64,000 nucleotides of DNA from Calditrichota bacterium (GTDB taxonomy: Bacteria; Electryoneota; RPQS01). Positions 33,150 through 42,075 of this stretch are shown here, piece after piece. The notes beneath the pieces are model-generated. The model was given only the letters and a program-made list of their open reading frames with translations, made no database searches and was not told the DNA's origin. The position numbers and the translations under genes were made by a program. Within the stretch, counting starts at the first letter, position 1. Every line of letters begins with the position of its first letter. The stretch is taken from NCBI GenBank assembly GCA_020637445.1, contig JACJVZ010000001.1, positions 1,612,001 to 1,676,000 of the forward strand. Reading direction: 5' to 3'.

Positions 33150-33345
33150 GTTATCCGCTCAGTTGATTCAGGGTCAACCTAATTTATTCCCTTGTCCGTT
33201 TATTGATTGAAGTCAGTCCATTATCTGGAGCGATCATTTTCTAACAGAACTACTTTTTGCTTGCGAATTAGACATAAATGCTCTTATTCTAATATTGGTG
33301 TCGAGAATCATTGAGGAACAGACCAATTCGTGAAGGGCAGCAGGC
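33150..33345 (+). other. Leader region of the first M36 peptidase
   Basis: 196 bases between the permease stop and the peptidase ATG. A short GTTGA/TCAAC inverted repeat occurs near 33162-33178, too weak for a terminator. Spacing is nearly the same as between the permease remnant and the second peptidase (194 bases), but the sequences themselves have diverged. Confidence 0.5.
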
Positions 33346-36300
33346 ATGAATGTCACTAAGAGATTGTTTATAAAATGGTTTGTTGCCCACTTTCTGGTTC
33401 TTCTGGTTGTTAGTGGTCAAGCTCTCGCGATTCAACAAGACCCAGAAAACCCCTTGGAAACGCCTCCAACTCACTGGGACGAGCAGAGAGCATGGGAGGT
33501 CACGGGCAACGTAGTCACGGACATGCGAAACGGAGCAGTTCAGACAGTAAGTGGCCTTCGCGAGGGCCCGTATTCTGTAAAACTGGAAGACGCTGCCTGG
33601 GATTTTCTAAAGGCTCACTCGGATTGGCTTCGGTTCGAGCCGAAAGAATCGAACCTGCAAATAGCCCGAACTGCTGAATCGCCGGGTGGTTTTCACGTTA
33701 CGTTCGAGCGTGTTATCCATGGCGTACGAGTTTATCCCGGCAATGTCGTCATATCGTTTGATCGGGACATGTACGCGCGTTTCTTTTTCTCGAGTATTTA
33801 TGTCTTCGACGACAGAGTCTCGACGACTCCAGCGATATCAAAGGACATGGCGATTCAGGTTACGAACGCGTATTTGGAACCACTTACAGAGCCCGTTTTT
33901 GGTCCGGAGGCAAGTTTGGTCATATGGGCTGGAGACAATCGAGACTTTTCGCTTTGTTGGAGGGTGATCGTTAATTACGCCGAGAAGTCTTATGCCCGCG
34001 GAGACTGGGAAATTATGGTGGATGCGAGTAGTGGTCAGGTCAGACGAGCGAAAAATACGGCGGAGGGAGACGCCACTGGTTACGTGTTCGATCCCAATCC
34101 CATCGTAACGTCGGGAATGCCGTACGGATCGCCGGGACTTTCGGACAACGACGACGCAAACAGTACGGAGTTGTCCAACGAGCGAATTTCACGTACACTG
34201 CCTGACGTCAGCTTCTTTATTGCCTACCCCGGATTCGAGTGGTACGAGTTGAGCGGAGACTTTTGCAGAATAGTCGATATCGAATCTCCCAATTATTCTC
34301 CGCCTTATCCCAGCAACGATATTTTCAATTACTCGCGCGATCAATATGATTTTGAAGCGGTAATGTGCTATTACCATATCGAGAACTCGCACTACTGGTT
34401 GGATTCACTTGGTTTCGGAAGCATTCTGAACTTTCCTATTGAAGTAGATCCTCACGCCGAAGACTTTGCGTGTAACGCGCATCACCACAACAACGGGGAC
34501 TATCTGACATTCGGCGATGGAACTGACGAAGTCGATGCCGCGGAAGATGCAGATATTATCTTACACGAATATGGACATGGCATCAATCATTCGATCACTC
34601 CAGACTGGGGCGGCGGCGAGGAGGGCGCGTTGGGTGAAGGTTGGGGCGACTACTGGGCGAATTCATACAGCCGTTCGGTCTCATCCTATGGTGGTGACCT
34701 AGTCGGAAACTGGGGCCTTCAAACTTGCTTTGGAGGCCGGTCAATGGTAGCTAATAAGCACTACCCTGAAGACGTCGCGGGTGAATCACATGCAGATGGC
34801 CAGATTTGGAGTCAGGCGCTTCACGATGGAGAATCGGACATCGGTCGAACGAGTATGAATAGCGACGTTTTGCAGAGCTATTATTACTACGGCAGCGGCG
34901 CGTCAATGCTCACCGCCGCATTGGCCTTGATTGACGCCGATCAAGCGCTATATGGGGGTGTGCATCTGGGACCGATTTCGGCTTCGCTGCTTGCGCGAGG
35001 TCTTCTGGATCTTCCGGACAATGATGTTTGCCGGGGCTTCACGATTACTTCGCTCCCGTTTGACACCGTTGGAACAACGGTGGGCGCTTCAAATGATTAT
35101 GATCATACTTGCGCATCGCCGAATTCGCCTGATGTTGTGTACACGTTGGCCCCGTTGACGTGTCCCACTCAAGTCGTTGTCAGCCTCTGTGGGTCTTCGT
35201 TTGATACGGCAGTCGAGATTCGAACGGACGGCTCATGTCCGGGTTCCACGGTGGTCGGGTGCAACAACGATTTTGCCGGCTGCAGTCCGCAGAGCCGAGC
35301 TGCATTTGCTGCCGAACCGAACATCCCGTACTACATACTTATTTACGGCACCGGTACGAACGCCGGGAATTATGTTTTGTCGGTTGACGGAACTCCGGGG
35401 GTTCCTGTACCTTCAAATGACCATTGCGCCAATGCAACGGTTATTCCGTCATTTCCTTATACGGATTCCGGCAACACCTGTGCGGCAACAAGTGATTTCG
35501 ACAAGTGCGTGGGACAGAATTCGCCGGATGTCTTTTATCGTTACGCATCGCCCGACTGTCAGCATATCACCGTTTCGCTTTGCGGATCGGACTACGATAC
35601 CGCAATCGAGATTCGCACAGGCGGGCCGTGCCCAGGCAACACGCTTGTTGCCTGCAACGATAATTTCTGCGGTTTGCAGAGCCAAGCAGCCTTTGACGCT
35701 GCGGCGAATCAAACGTACTTCATCGTGGTTCACGGATATGTGACGGGAAGCCGCGGCGCGTATACGCTCAATGTGGTGACCGGCGGTGCGTTCGTTCCCC
35801 CCAATGACACTTGCCCCGGGAAAACGATTGTGTCACTTCCCTACTCGGACAACGGCAATACCTCATGTGCTGAGAACGACTACCCAAACTGTGCCGGAGT
35901 TTTGTCTCCAGACGTTGTTTACAATTACACTCCTCAGGCGTGCGGGACTGTTACAGCGTCACTTTGTGGTTCGGAGTATGATACAGGGATCGAAATTCGT
36001 GCAGGCGGTCCTTGTCCGGGAAATATCCAAATTGCCTGCAACGATAACTCTTGCGACTTTCAGAGTGAGGCAAGTTTTTTTGCCGAATCAGGCGTCCGCT
36101 ATTACTTCATCGTACACGGGCACGCAAATTCAGCCGGACCTTTTACGTTAAACGTAACAGGAACGATTGGCGGTGTTCGCTCGAACGATCACTGCCCGGG
36201 CGCAACGGCCATCACGCAATTGCCGTATACAGACGTAGGCAGCACGCGTTGCGCGCACAACGACCGCCCGAATTGCGTAGGTGTCGACAGCAAGGATTTG

Positions 36301-36882
36301 TTCTATTCGCTCAATTTGGAAGCCTGCGAAGTAGTGACCGTGTCACTTTGCGGATCGGACTTCGACACGGGACTGGAAATTCGCACAGGCGGTTCCAGTT
36401 GTCCCGGTACGACTTTAGTTGCATGCAACGACAACTTCTGTGATTTGCAGAGCCGAGCAACATTTACTGCTCTCGCAGGCATTGATTACTGGTTCGTTGT
36501 TCACGGTCAAAACATGGAGGCCGGGCCGTTCGTATTGAACGTAACGGGAACTGCTTGCGCTCCGGAATCGCTGGTTGTAACGCGCGTGAACAATGACATT
36601 AATCTGCGCTGGGCACCGGTTGGACCGCAAGGCTCCGTTATTTACTCGGTGTACAGATCCGCCAATTCAAGCATACTGCCCGTGCCCGCAAATCTGATTG
36701 GCACAACAACAAATGGTTTCTATTCCGATGCAGACGCCATGTTGAATCCCGGGCTTCGATACTATTATGTCGTTACAGCATCAACAGAGCCACTTCAAAT
36801 GAATGCTCGCAAAGACGCGCCTGCTGCGACTCAGAGTTCAAACAGCTTGAGGGTGTTACCCACTGCTAAATCCGATTTCTGA
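33346..36882 (+). CDS. Secreted M36-type (fungalysin-like) metallopeptidase with four Cys-rich repeats, copy 1
   Basis: Predicted secreted zinc protease, 1178 aa. Signal peptide about 1-28; FTP/PepSY-like propeptide region (about 35-240, ending in DWEIMVDASSGQVRRAK). The catalytic domain has zinc motif HEYGH at 407-411 and third ligand Glu431 in EGWGD. Four Cys-rich repeats follow (starting at residues 559, 691, 820 and 947), each built on ND-C-G, SPDVVY, VSLCGS-YDT-IEIR, CPG, CND and a closing VHG motif, resembling PPC-type C-terminal domains. The last ~100 residues are fibronectin type III-like (from 1072). No sorting or anchor signal is visible. A paralogue follows at 37327. Confidence 0.9.
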   Translation: MNVTKRLFIKWFVAHFLVLLVVSGQALAIQQDPENPLETPPTHWDEQRAWEVTGNVVTDMRNGAVQTVSGLREGPYSVKLEDAAWDFLKAHSDWLRFEPKESNLQIARTAESPGGFHVTFERVIHGVRVYPGNVVISFDRDMYARFFFSSIYVFDDRVSTTPAISKDMAIQVTNAYLEPLTEPVFGPEASLVIWAGDNRDFSLCWRVIVNYAEKSYARGDWEIMVDASSGQVRRAKNTAEGDATGYVFDPNPIVTSGMPYGSPGLSDNDDANSTELSNERISRTLPDVSFFIAYPGFEWYELSGDFCRIVDIESPNYSPPYPSNDIFNYSRDQYDFEAVMCYYHIENSHYWLDSLGFGSILNFPIEVDPHAEDFACNAHHHNNGDYLTFGDGTDEVDAAEDADIILHEYGHGINHSITPDWGGGEEGALGEGWGDYWANSYSRSVSSYGGDLVGNWGLQTCFGGRSMVANKHYPEDVAGESHADGQIWSQALHDGESDIGRTSMNSDVLQSYYYYGSGASMLTAALALIDADQALYGGVHLGPISASLLARGLLDLPDNDVCRGFTITSLPFDTVGTTVGASNDYDHTCASPNSPDVVYTLAPLTCPTQVVVSLCGSSFDTAVEIRTDGSCPGSTVVGCNNDFAGCSPQSRAAFAAEPNIPYYILIYGTGTNAGNYVLSVDGTPGVPVPSNDHCANATVIPSFPYTDSGNTCAATSDFDKCVGQNSPDVFYRYASPDCQHITVSLCGSDYDTAIEIRTGGPCPGNTLVACNDNFCGLQSQAAFDAAANQTYFIVVHGYVTGSRGAYTLNVVTGGAFVPPNDTCPGKTIVSLPYSDNGNTSCAENDYPNCAGVLSPDVVYNYTPQACGTVTASLCGSEYDTGIEIRAGGPCPGNIQIACNDNSCDFQSEASFFAESGVRYYFIVHGHANSAGPFTLNVTGTIGGVRSNDHCPGATAITQLPYTDVGSTRCAHNDRPNCVGVDSKDLFYSLNLEACEVVTVSLCGSDFDTGLEIRTGGSSCPGTTLVACNDNFCDLQSRATFTALAGIDYWFVVHGQNMEAGPFVLNVTGTACAPESLVVTRVNNDINLRWAPVGPQGSVIYSVYRSANSSILPVPANLIGTTTNGFYSDADAMLNPGLRYYYVVTASTEPLQMNARKDAPAATQSSNSLRVLPTAKSDF

Positions 36883-36993
36883 AAAGTCACGAATTCGGCA
36901 GCAGCCGGGGTTCGGGAATCTGACCAAAGAACTTCTTTTCCATATTTTCTGAAATAACGAGACTCGGAATAGACCGTGAAGTTTTTGAGTGAA

Positions 36994-37027
36994 GCAAAGG
37001 GCCGCTAATAAGCGGCCCTTTGCTTTT
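36994..37027 (+). terminator. Rho-independent terminator after peptidase copy 1
   Basis: GCAAAGGGCCGCT (36994-37006) pairs perfectly with 37011-37023 around an AATA loop, followed by TTTT. A 13-pair stem about 110 bases after the stop codon. Confidence 0.85.
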
Positions 37028-37044
37028 GGCTGTCCCGAGAAATT

Positions 37045-37133
37045 CACTCCCAAAACTCACTTGCCGGACTTCCTGTTTGCCTTCCTCCTGTTGACCATCG
37101 AGGTGACGTTTTGCCCCCGCACGCTCGACTAAG
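37045..37133 (+). pseudogene. Remnant of the ABC-2 permease 3' end
   Basis: Bases 37073-37133 align without gaps to 33090-33150, the last codons and stop of the permease gene, with five mismatches in 61 bases, and end in the same CTCGACTAAG. Weaker similarity, with a deletion of about 11 bases, reaches back to 37045 (CACTCCC at both sites). No open frame or start leads into it, so it is a fragment. It stands 194 bases before peptidase copy 2, just as the intact permease stands 196 bases before copy 1. Confidence 0.85.
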
Positions 37134-37326
37134 CCACCTGCTTCCTTTTCTATTATTCAATTGAATTGTTTGCTATGCTGGGTAGACCTGCTTGTGTTGG
37201 AGCGGGTCTTTTGTGTTTTTTTCTGAATTAGTTGAAAAGGCTTGCAAATCCAAATAAAAGATTCAAATATACTACATAGTCCGCTAATTGGTTGTAAAGT
37301 ATGGAGAATCAAGCGAGGATTTCAGT
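37134..37326 (+). other. Leader region of the second M36 peptidase
   Basis: No gene is seen. The part from 37190 to 37290 is AT-rich and may hold the promoter, but no -35/-10 pair with good spacing was found. GAGG (near 37315) provides the ribosome-binding site for the ATG at 37327. Confidence 0.45.
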
Positions 37327-40300
37327 ATGGATTTGTCTAAGAGACTGTTAAGAAAAGCAATTGTGGCTGTCGCTATGGCAGCCATCGCGCTGGCCAACTT
37401 GGCCTTTGCCGTCCATGTCTATGAGGTCAACCCTCTTGAGACACCGCCGACTCATTGGGACGAAGGCAGCGCATGGGAAAATGACGGGAATGCGGTGATT
37501 GACACCCGTTCGGGCCGCCTACAATCCGTCAGCCAGCTTCACGAAGGTCCTTATAGCGGAACACCGGAGGAAGCCGCTTGGGAGTTTCTGTCGGCACATA
37601 AAGATTGGTTGGGTATGGCTCCGACCAAAGACGGACTTCAGGTGGCGCGCTCCGCGGAATCTCCCGGCGGCTACCACGTGACATTTGAGCGAGTCATTAA
37701 CGGCGTGCGAGTCTACCCGGGCAACGCGGTCGTCTCGTTTGACCGCGACATGTACGCCACTTTCTATTTTTCGAGTCTTTACCTCTTCGATAATACGGTC
37801 GTCACGACTCCCGCGATCTCTTCGAGCATGGCGATTCAGATTGCCAAATCATATGTTGAGCCCCAAACAGAGGCGATCTTCGGCCCTGAGACGGATTTGG
37901 TGGTTTGGGCCGGTGACAACCGCGATTTTGCGTTGTGCTGGCGAGTGCTCGTAAACTACTCCGAGGAATCGGATGCCGGCGGAGATTGGGAGATCATGGT
38001 CGAAGCGAGCAGCGGGGCGATTTTGCGCGCCAAGGATATTGCGATGGCCGTGAATGGTACGGGATACGTTTTTGATCCGAATCCGATTGTGACGTCGGGC
38101 ATGCCGTACGGATCGACCGGATTGACGGACAACAATGACGCAGATTCTCCGCAGCTAACCGCGCAGAGATTCAACAGGACGTTGCTGGACATTTCTTCAT
38201 TTCCGTTGTTTGGCACGACTTACTACTATCTGACCGGTCCCTATTGTGACATCGACGACATCGAAGCGCCGACAATAGCACCGGTAATTCAGGCTGGCAG
38301 CTCGGCGTTCAACTATACTCGCTCCGCGGATGCCTTTGAAGACGTCGTTACGTACTACCACATTGACAAGAGTCAACGTTGGATGCGCTCGTTGGGATTT
38401 TTGAGCATTCAAAATGCGCCGTTGCCTTGTGATCCTCACGCCGAAAATTTCAGTTGCAACGCGCACTATCATCCGTCTGGCAATTACCTGACGTTTGGAC
38501 AAGGCTCAAGCACGTCGGATGCGGATGCCGCCGAAGATGCGGACGTTGTCCTCCACGAATACGGTCATGCGATCCACAACTCGATTACTCCGGGCTGGGG
38601 CGGCGGCGACGAAGGTCGTCTTGGTGAAGGCTGGGGCGACTACTGGGCGAATTCGTACAGTCGATCCGTGTCGACCTACGGTGGGAACTGGGTCGTGAAC
38701 TGGGCATTGCAGCCATGTTTCGGGGGCAGGTCGATGCAAGCGGGATTGCACTATCCCGAAGACAATACGGGTGTTCATTACGGCGGACAAATTTGGAGTC
38801 AGGCTCTGCACGACGCGGAGATAAACATCAACAGCCGCACGGTAATGAACAAGGTCTCGCTGCAGAGCTATTATTACTACGGCACCGGTGCTTCGATGCT
38901 CACCGCTGCAAATGCGGTGATCACAGCGGATCAGAACCTCTATAGCGGATCACATGTCGGCGGCATCACGACGTCGTTTGTTGCACGCGGATTAATCGAT
39001 CCGCCGAACAACGACGAATGCCCCGGCTACACGATCTCTGCACTTCCGTATGTCGGCGTCGGCAGTACGGCAACAGCAGCATTTAACTACTCGCATTCTT
39101 GTGCGTCCTCCAACGCTCAAGACGTCGTTTACACGTTGTCTCCGGCAGCCTGCCCGCGCGACATCGTGGTCAGCTTGTGCGGTTCGAGCTACGACACCGC
39201 AGTCGAAATTCGTTATGGCGGGTCATGTCCGGGAAGTTTTTCGGCGGGGTGCAATGACGACTACAGCGGCTGCGGCCTGCAAAGCCAGATAGCTTTTACA
39301 GCGGACGCGAACACGACGTACTACATCATTGTTTTCGGATTCAGCACGAACTCCGGCAGCTACAATATCGCAGTGACCGGCTCCGCGCACGATCCGATTC
39401 CGGCGAACGACTCGTGCCCCGGATCAACCGTCATCAGTACGCTTCCGTACAGCGATTCGGGAACGACCTGTGGCGCGACAAACAACTACAATACTTGCGT
39501 GGGAACGTCGTCACCCGAAGTGGTTTACACGTACACATCTCCAACTTGTCAGACCGTGACGGTTTCTTTGTGCGGATCGAGCTATGACACGGCGATTGAA
39601 GTCCGCTCCGGCGGAAGCTGTCCGGGAAACACGCTCGTTGCCTGCAACGATGATTATTGCGGGCTTTCCAGCCAAGTGACATTTGAGGCGGCGGCAAACC
39701 AAACTTACTACTTCTTCGTGCACGGCTACTCTACGACGAGTCAAGGGAATTACGTCCTAAACGTTACGTCAGGCGGCCTGTTTGTTCCGGCTAATGATAC
39801 ATGTCCGGGCACGACCATTAACTCGCTGCCTTTCACGGACAATGGCAACACCGTTTGCGCGAACAACGACTTCGCCAACTGTATCGGCACAACTTCACCG
39901 GACGTCGTGTATAACTACACTCCGTTGGCATGCGGAATGGTGACCGTGTCGTTGTGCGGTTCGAACTACGACACTGCCATCGAAGTACGCGCAGGCGGCG
40001 ACTGTCCCGGGTTGGTTCGCGTCAATTGCAACGACGATTTCTGCAGCTTGCAGAGCGAGCTAACCTTCTTCGCCGAAGCGGGAGTCCACTATTACTTCAT
40101 CGTACACGGATTCTTCACATACGCCGGACCGTACACGATCAACGTCGCCGGTCAGTCCGGCGGTATACGCCCGAACGACGCCTGCACGGGTGCCTATGCA
40201 ATTACGCAACTTCCGTACACCGACGTGGGCAGCACGTATTGCGCGGACAACGACAATGCCAATTGCGTCGGCACGAATAGCTGGGATGTTTTCTATTCTT

Positions 40301-41016
40301 TGCAACTCGAGTCGTGCACGGAAGTCACAGTTTCGCTGTGCGGTTCGGAGTATGATACGGGTTTGGAAATTCGCTCCGGCGGTTTCACTTGCCCGGGAAC
40401 GATATCGATTGCCTGCAACGACGACAACTACTGCGGCGACCAATATGTGCTTCAAAGCACCGCGACGTTTACGGCATTGTCCGGCCGTCCGTACTGGATC
40501 ATCGTGCACGGTTATTCGGGTTATGCTGGACCGTTCATTATGAATGTGACGGGCAATACGTGTTCTCCGGAATCTTTGGTCGTGATTCGCCAGAACAACG
40601 ACATCTATTTGGATTGGGCGCCGGTCGCATCTTCCGGTTCAGTCACATATAGTGTTTATCGTACGACGACACCGGATCCGCAGCCGATTGCCGCCAATTT
40701 GATTGGCACCACGGCGAACGCGTTCTACACCGATGCGAATGCGACGGCGAATCCGAACTTGCAGTACTACTACATCGTCACGGCATTGGGCCCGACGCTT
40801 CTGCTGGACACGCCGGGTGACGCCGCGATTGCATCTGTTCAGACGAAAACGGAGACCGTTGAAGCGACGACTGAATCGATGAGCTTTTATCTTAATCCCG
40901 ATTGGATCTCCGGCCCGAATCCCGACAAGCCGCAGCCGGACGAGGAATTTGTTCCGGCGGTCAATTGGTACGGCACGCTGGCTCCGCAACCCGAATCAAA
41001 ACAGGTCAAGAATTAG
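37327..41016 (+). CDS. Secreted M36-type (fungalysin-like) metallopeptidase with four Cys-rich repeats, copy 2
   Basis: Paralogue of the preceding peptidase, 1229 aa from the ATG at 37327; this start has GAGG upstream and puts the signal peptide (about 1-28) at the N terminus, while an upstream GTG-type start would bury it. The order is the same: propeptide (NPLETPPTHWDE onward), catalytic domain with HEYGH at 410-414 and Glu434 in EGWGD, four Cys-rich repeats (from 562, 694, 823 and 950) and a fibronectin-like domain (from about 1080). Unlike copy 1 it ends in an extra ~55-residue hydrophilic tail rich in Pro, Glu and Thr. Catalytic residues are intact in both. Confidence 0.9.
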   Translation: MDLSKRLLRKAIVAVAMAAIALANLAFAVHVYEVNPLETPPTHWDEGSAWENDGNAVIDTRSGRLQSVSQLHEGPYSGTPEEAAWEFLSAHKDWLGMAPTKDGLQVARSAESPGGYHVTFERVINGVRVYPGNAVVSFDRDMYATFYFSSLYLFDNTVVTTPAISSSMAIQIAKSYVEPQTEAIFGPETDLVVWAGDNRDFALCWRVLVNYSEESDAGGDWEIMVEASSGAILRAKDIAMAVNGTGYVFDPNPIVTSGMPYGSTGLTDNNDADSPQLTAQRFNRTLLDISSFPLFGTTYYYLTGPYCDIDDIEAPTIAPVIQAGSSAFNYTRSADAFEDVVTYYHIDKSQRWMRSLGFLSIQNAPLPCDPHAENFSCNAHYHPSGNYLTFGQGSSTSDADAAEDADVVLHEYGHAIHNSITPGWGGGDEGRLGEGWGDYWANSYSRSVSTYGGNWVVNWALQPCFGGRSMQAGLHYPEDNTGVHYGGQIWSQALHDAEININSRTVMNKVSLQSYYYYGTGASMLTAANAVITADQNLYSGSHVGGITTSFVARGLIDPPNNDECPGYTISALPYVGVGSTATAAFNYSHSCASSNAQDVVYTLSPAACPRDIVVSLCGSSYDTAVEIRYGGSCPGSFSAGCNDDYSGCGLQSQIAFTADANTTYYIIVFGFSTNSGSYNIAVTGSAHDPIPANDSCPGSTVISTLPYSDSGTTCGATNNYNTCVGTSSPEVVYTYTSPTCQTVTVSLCGSSYDTAIEVRSGGSCPGNTLVACNDDYCGLSSQVTFEAAANQTYYFFVHGYSTTSQGNYVLNVTSGGLFVPANDTCPGTTINSLPFTDNGNTVCANNDFANCIGTTSPDVVYNYTPLACGMVTVSLCGSNYDTAIEVRAGGDCPGLVRVNCNDDFCSLQSELTFFAEAGVHYYFIVHGFFTYAGPYTINVAGQSGGIRPNDACTGAYAITQLPYTDVGSTYCADNDNANCVGTNSWDVFYSLQLESCTEVTVSLCGSEYDTGLEIRSGGFTCPGTISIACNDDNYCGDQYVLQSTATFTALSGRPYWIIVHGYSGYAGPFIMNVTGNTCSPESLVVIRQNNDIYLDWAPVASSGSVTYSVYRTTTPDPQPIAANLIGTTANAFYTDANATANPNLQYYYIVTALGPTLLLDTPGDAAIASVQTKTETVEATTESMSFYLNPDWISGPNPDKPQPDEEFVPAVNWYGTLAPQPESKQVKN

Positions 41017-41040
41017 CGCTGGCGAAAATTGAAAGCAAAA

Positions 41041-41069
41041 AAGGGTTCTCCAATCGGAGAACCCTTTTT
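41041..41069. terminator. Bidirectional terminator between peptidase copy 2 and cheW gene
   Basis: AAGGGTTCTCC (41041-41051) pairs with GGAGAACCCTT (41056-41066) around AATC, with T residues after it on the plus strand and A residues before it (T-run on the minus strand). It lies between convergent genes and can serve both. Confidence 0.88.
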
Positions 41070-41086
41070 GTAGTGCCTCAATTTGG

Positions 41087-41887
41087 CTATTGAACTTCAG
41101 CTATAGAAAGCGACGGATAGAGTTTTTCAACGTCGAGGAGACAAGTAACGACTCCCGATTGCGAATGAGGCCAGTATCCAAGAATCGCCTCGTAGTGCTT
41201 CAGACCACCAACGGTGTCGGGGTGCTGCACTTCCTGTTCGTTGATCTGCACGACGGAGTGCAGCGAATCTACGCAAATTCCGACCAATCCTCCGTCTCCT
41301 GAAAGAACAATGACGACTTGACGAGTGGTATCTTTGACCTGTTGGATAGCCTCGTTCAAAAGGGTCACTAAACGCGAGAGAGTGGTGCCCCTGTGCTCTT
41401 CGATTAGTGCCTGCGCTTCGGCCTTCTTTCCACTTTTTCCCAATTCAATTGCTGTTTTGCCAAGCTCGTGAATCTTGGCGTGAGGAATCACCGCTTGCTG
41501 CAGCAAAACTCTCAATTTCGGATCATCCGTTTCAAAAGCAGCGTACCATTTCCCGAATTTGCATTGCGTGGGATCAAGGCTCAACTTGAATTCGCATCCT
41601 TCTTGAATTCAGGTGCCGAGCGAATTCAACCAATTGACATGGTCTTCTTTGCGAGCTTCGAGGGTATCGATGATTTCTATGCTGGCGTGGTCATTCGCCA
41701 TTCCGAGAATTCTCCGCATATCCATGACAGGAATAATCTCGTTGCGGAGAATGGCAACCCCAAGCTGCTCGGGCGGCTGTTTTGGAACTGTGCGTGTCGC
41801 CATCAATGCGACCATTTCCCGAACATGGCCGATCTCAACCCCATAGATTTCCGTCCCCAAACAGAACGTGACCCACTTTCCAGCCAT
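41087..41887 (-). pseudogene. CheW with inserted CZB zinc-binding domain, interrupted by in-frame TGA
   Basis: Chemotaxis coupling protein in which a chemoreceptor zinc-binding (CZB) domain is inserted inside the CheW fold. From the ATG at 41887 (strong AAGGAG) residues 1-62 are the first CheW half (WVTFCLGTEIYGVEIGHVREM, ILRNEIIPVMDMRRILG). Codons 73-160 are the CZB domain with all four likely zinc ligands: His83, Cys109 (CKFGKWY), His136 and His140. The rest is the second CheW half (VVIVLSGDGGLVGICVDSL). Codon 93 is TGA (41609-41611) and the frame continues without shift. Full reading would give 266 residues; termination leaves 92 and removes half of CheW. No ATG is available to restart after the stop; the first candidate is TTG at 41584. 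Confidence 0.85.
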
Positions 41888-41924
41888 AAGTTGCTCCTTA
41901 TTAGCAATGAACCATTCGGAAAGA

Positions 41925-41940
41925 AGCAATATAGGATCCA
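41925..41940 (-). promoter_or_regulatory. Possible sigma-54 promoter of the cheW-CZB gene
   Basis: The minus strand from 41940 reads TGGATCCTATATTGCT. GG (41939-41938) and GC (41927-41926) are exactly ten bases apart and TTGCT matches; two bases of TGGCAC differ. The start point would be near 41914, leaving a 27-base leader, the same as at flgC. A sigma-70-like pair (TAGACA at 41955-41950, TATATT at 41933-41928, 16-base spacer) overlaps it, so the type of promoter is uncertain. Confidence 0.45.
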
Positions 41941-42075
41941 CTTTTGTAATGTCTACATTCCAATTAATATTTACAAGTCATTAGCTTGCAAGAGGATGCT
42001 GGCCGGAACTCCACAAAGCGAAAATGAGCCAGCAGAATTGCTCTACCGGCTCAAATTTTCGGAGAAGTGGACCTT

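Noticed and set aside
35020..36560. Repeated DNA in the peptidase genes as a possible CRISPR-like or satellite array
   Set aside because: The repeats are long (about 380-390 bases), in frame and diverged at third positions, so they are protein-domain repeats.
41609..41611. Selenocysteine at the TGA of the CheW-CZB gene
   Set aside because: The site falls between known zinc ligands where the family has no conserved cysteine; no insertion-element structure could be confirmed by eye, so a nonsense change or read-through is simpler.
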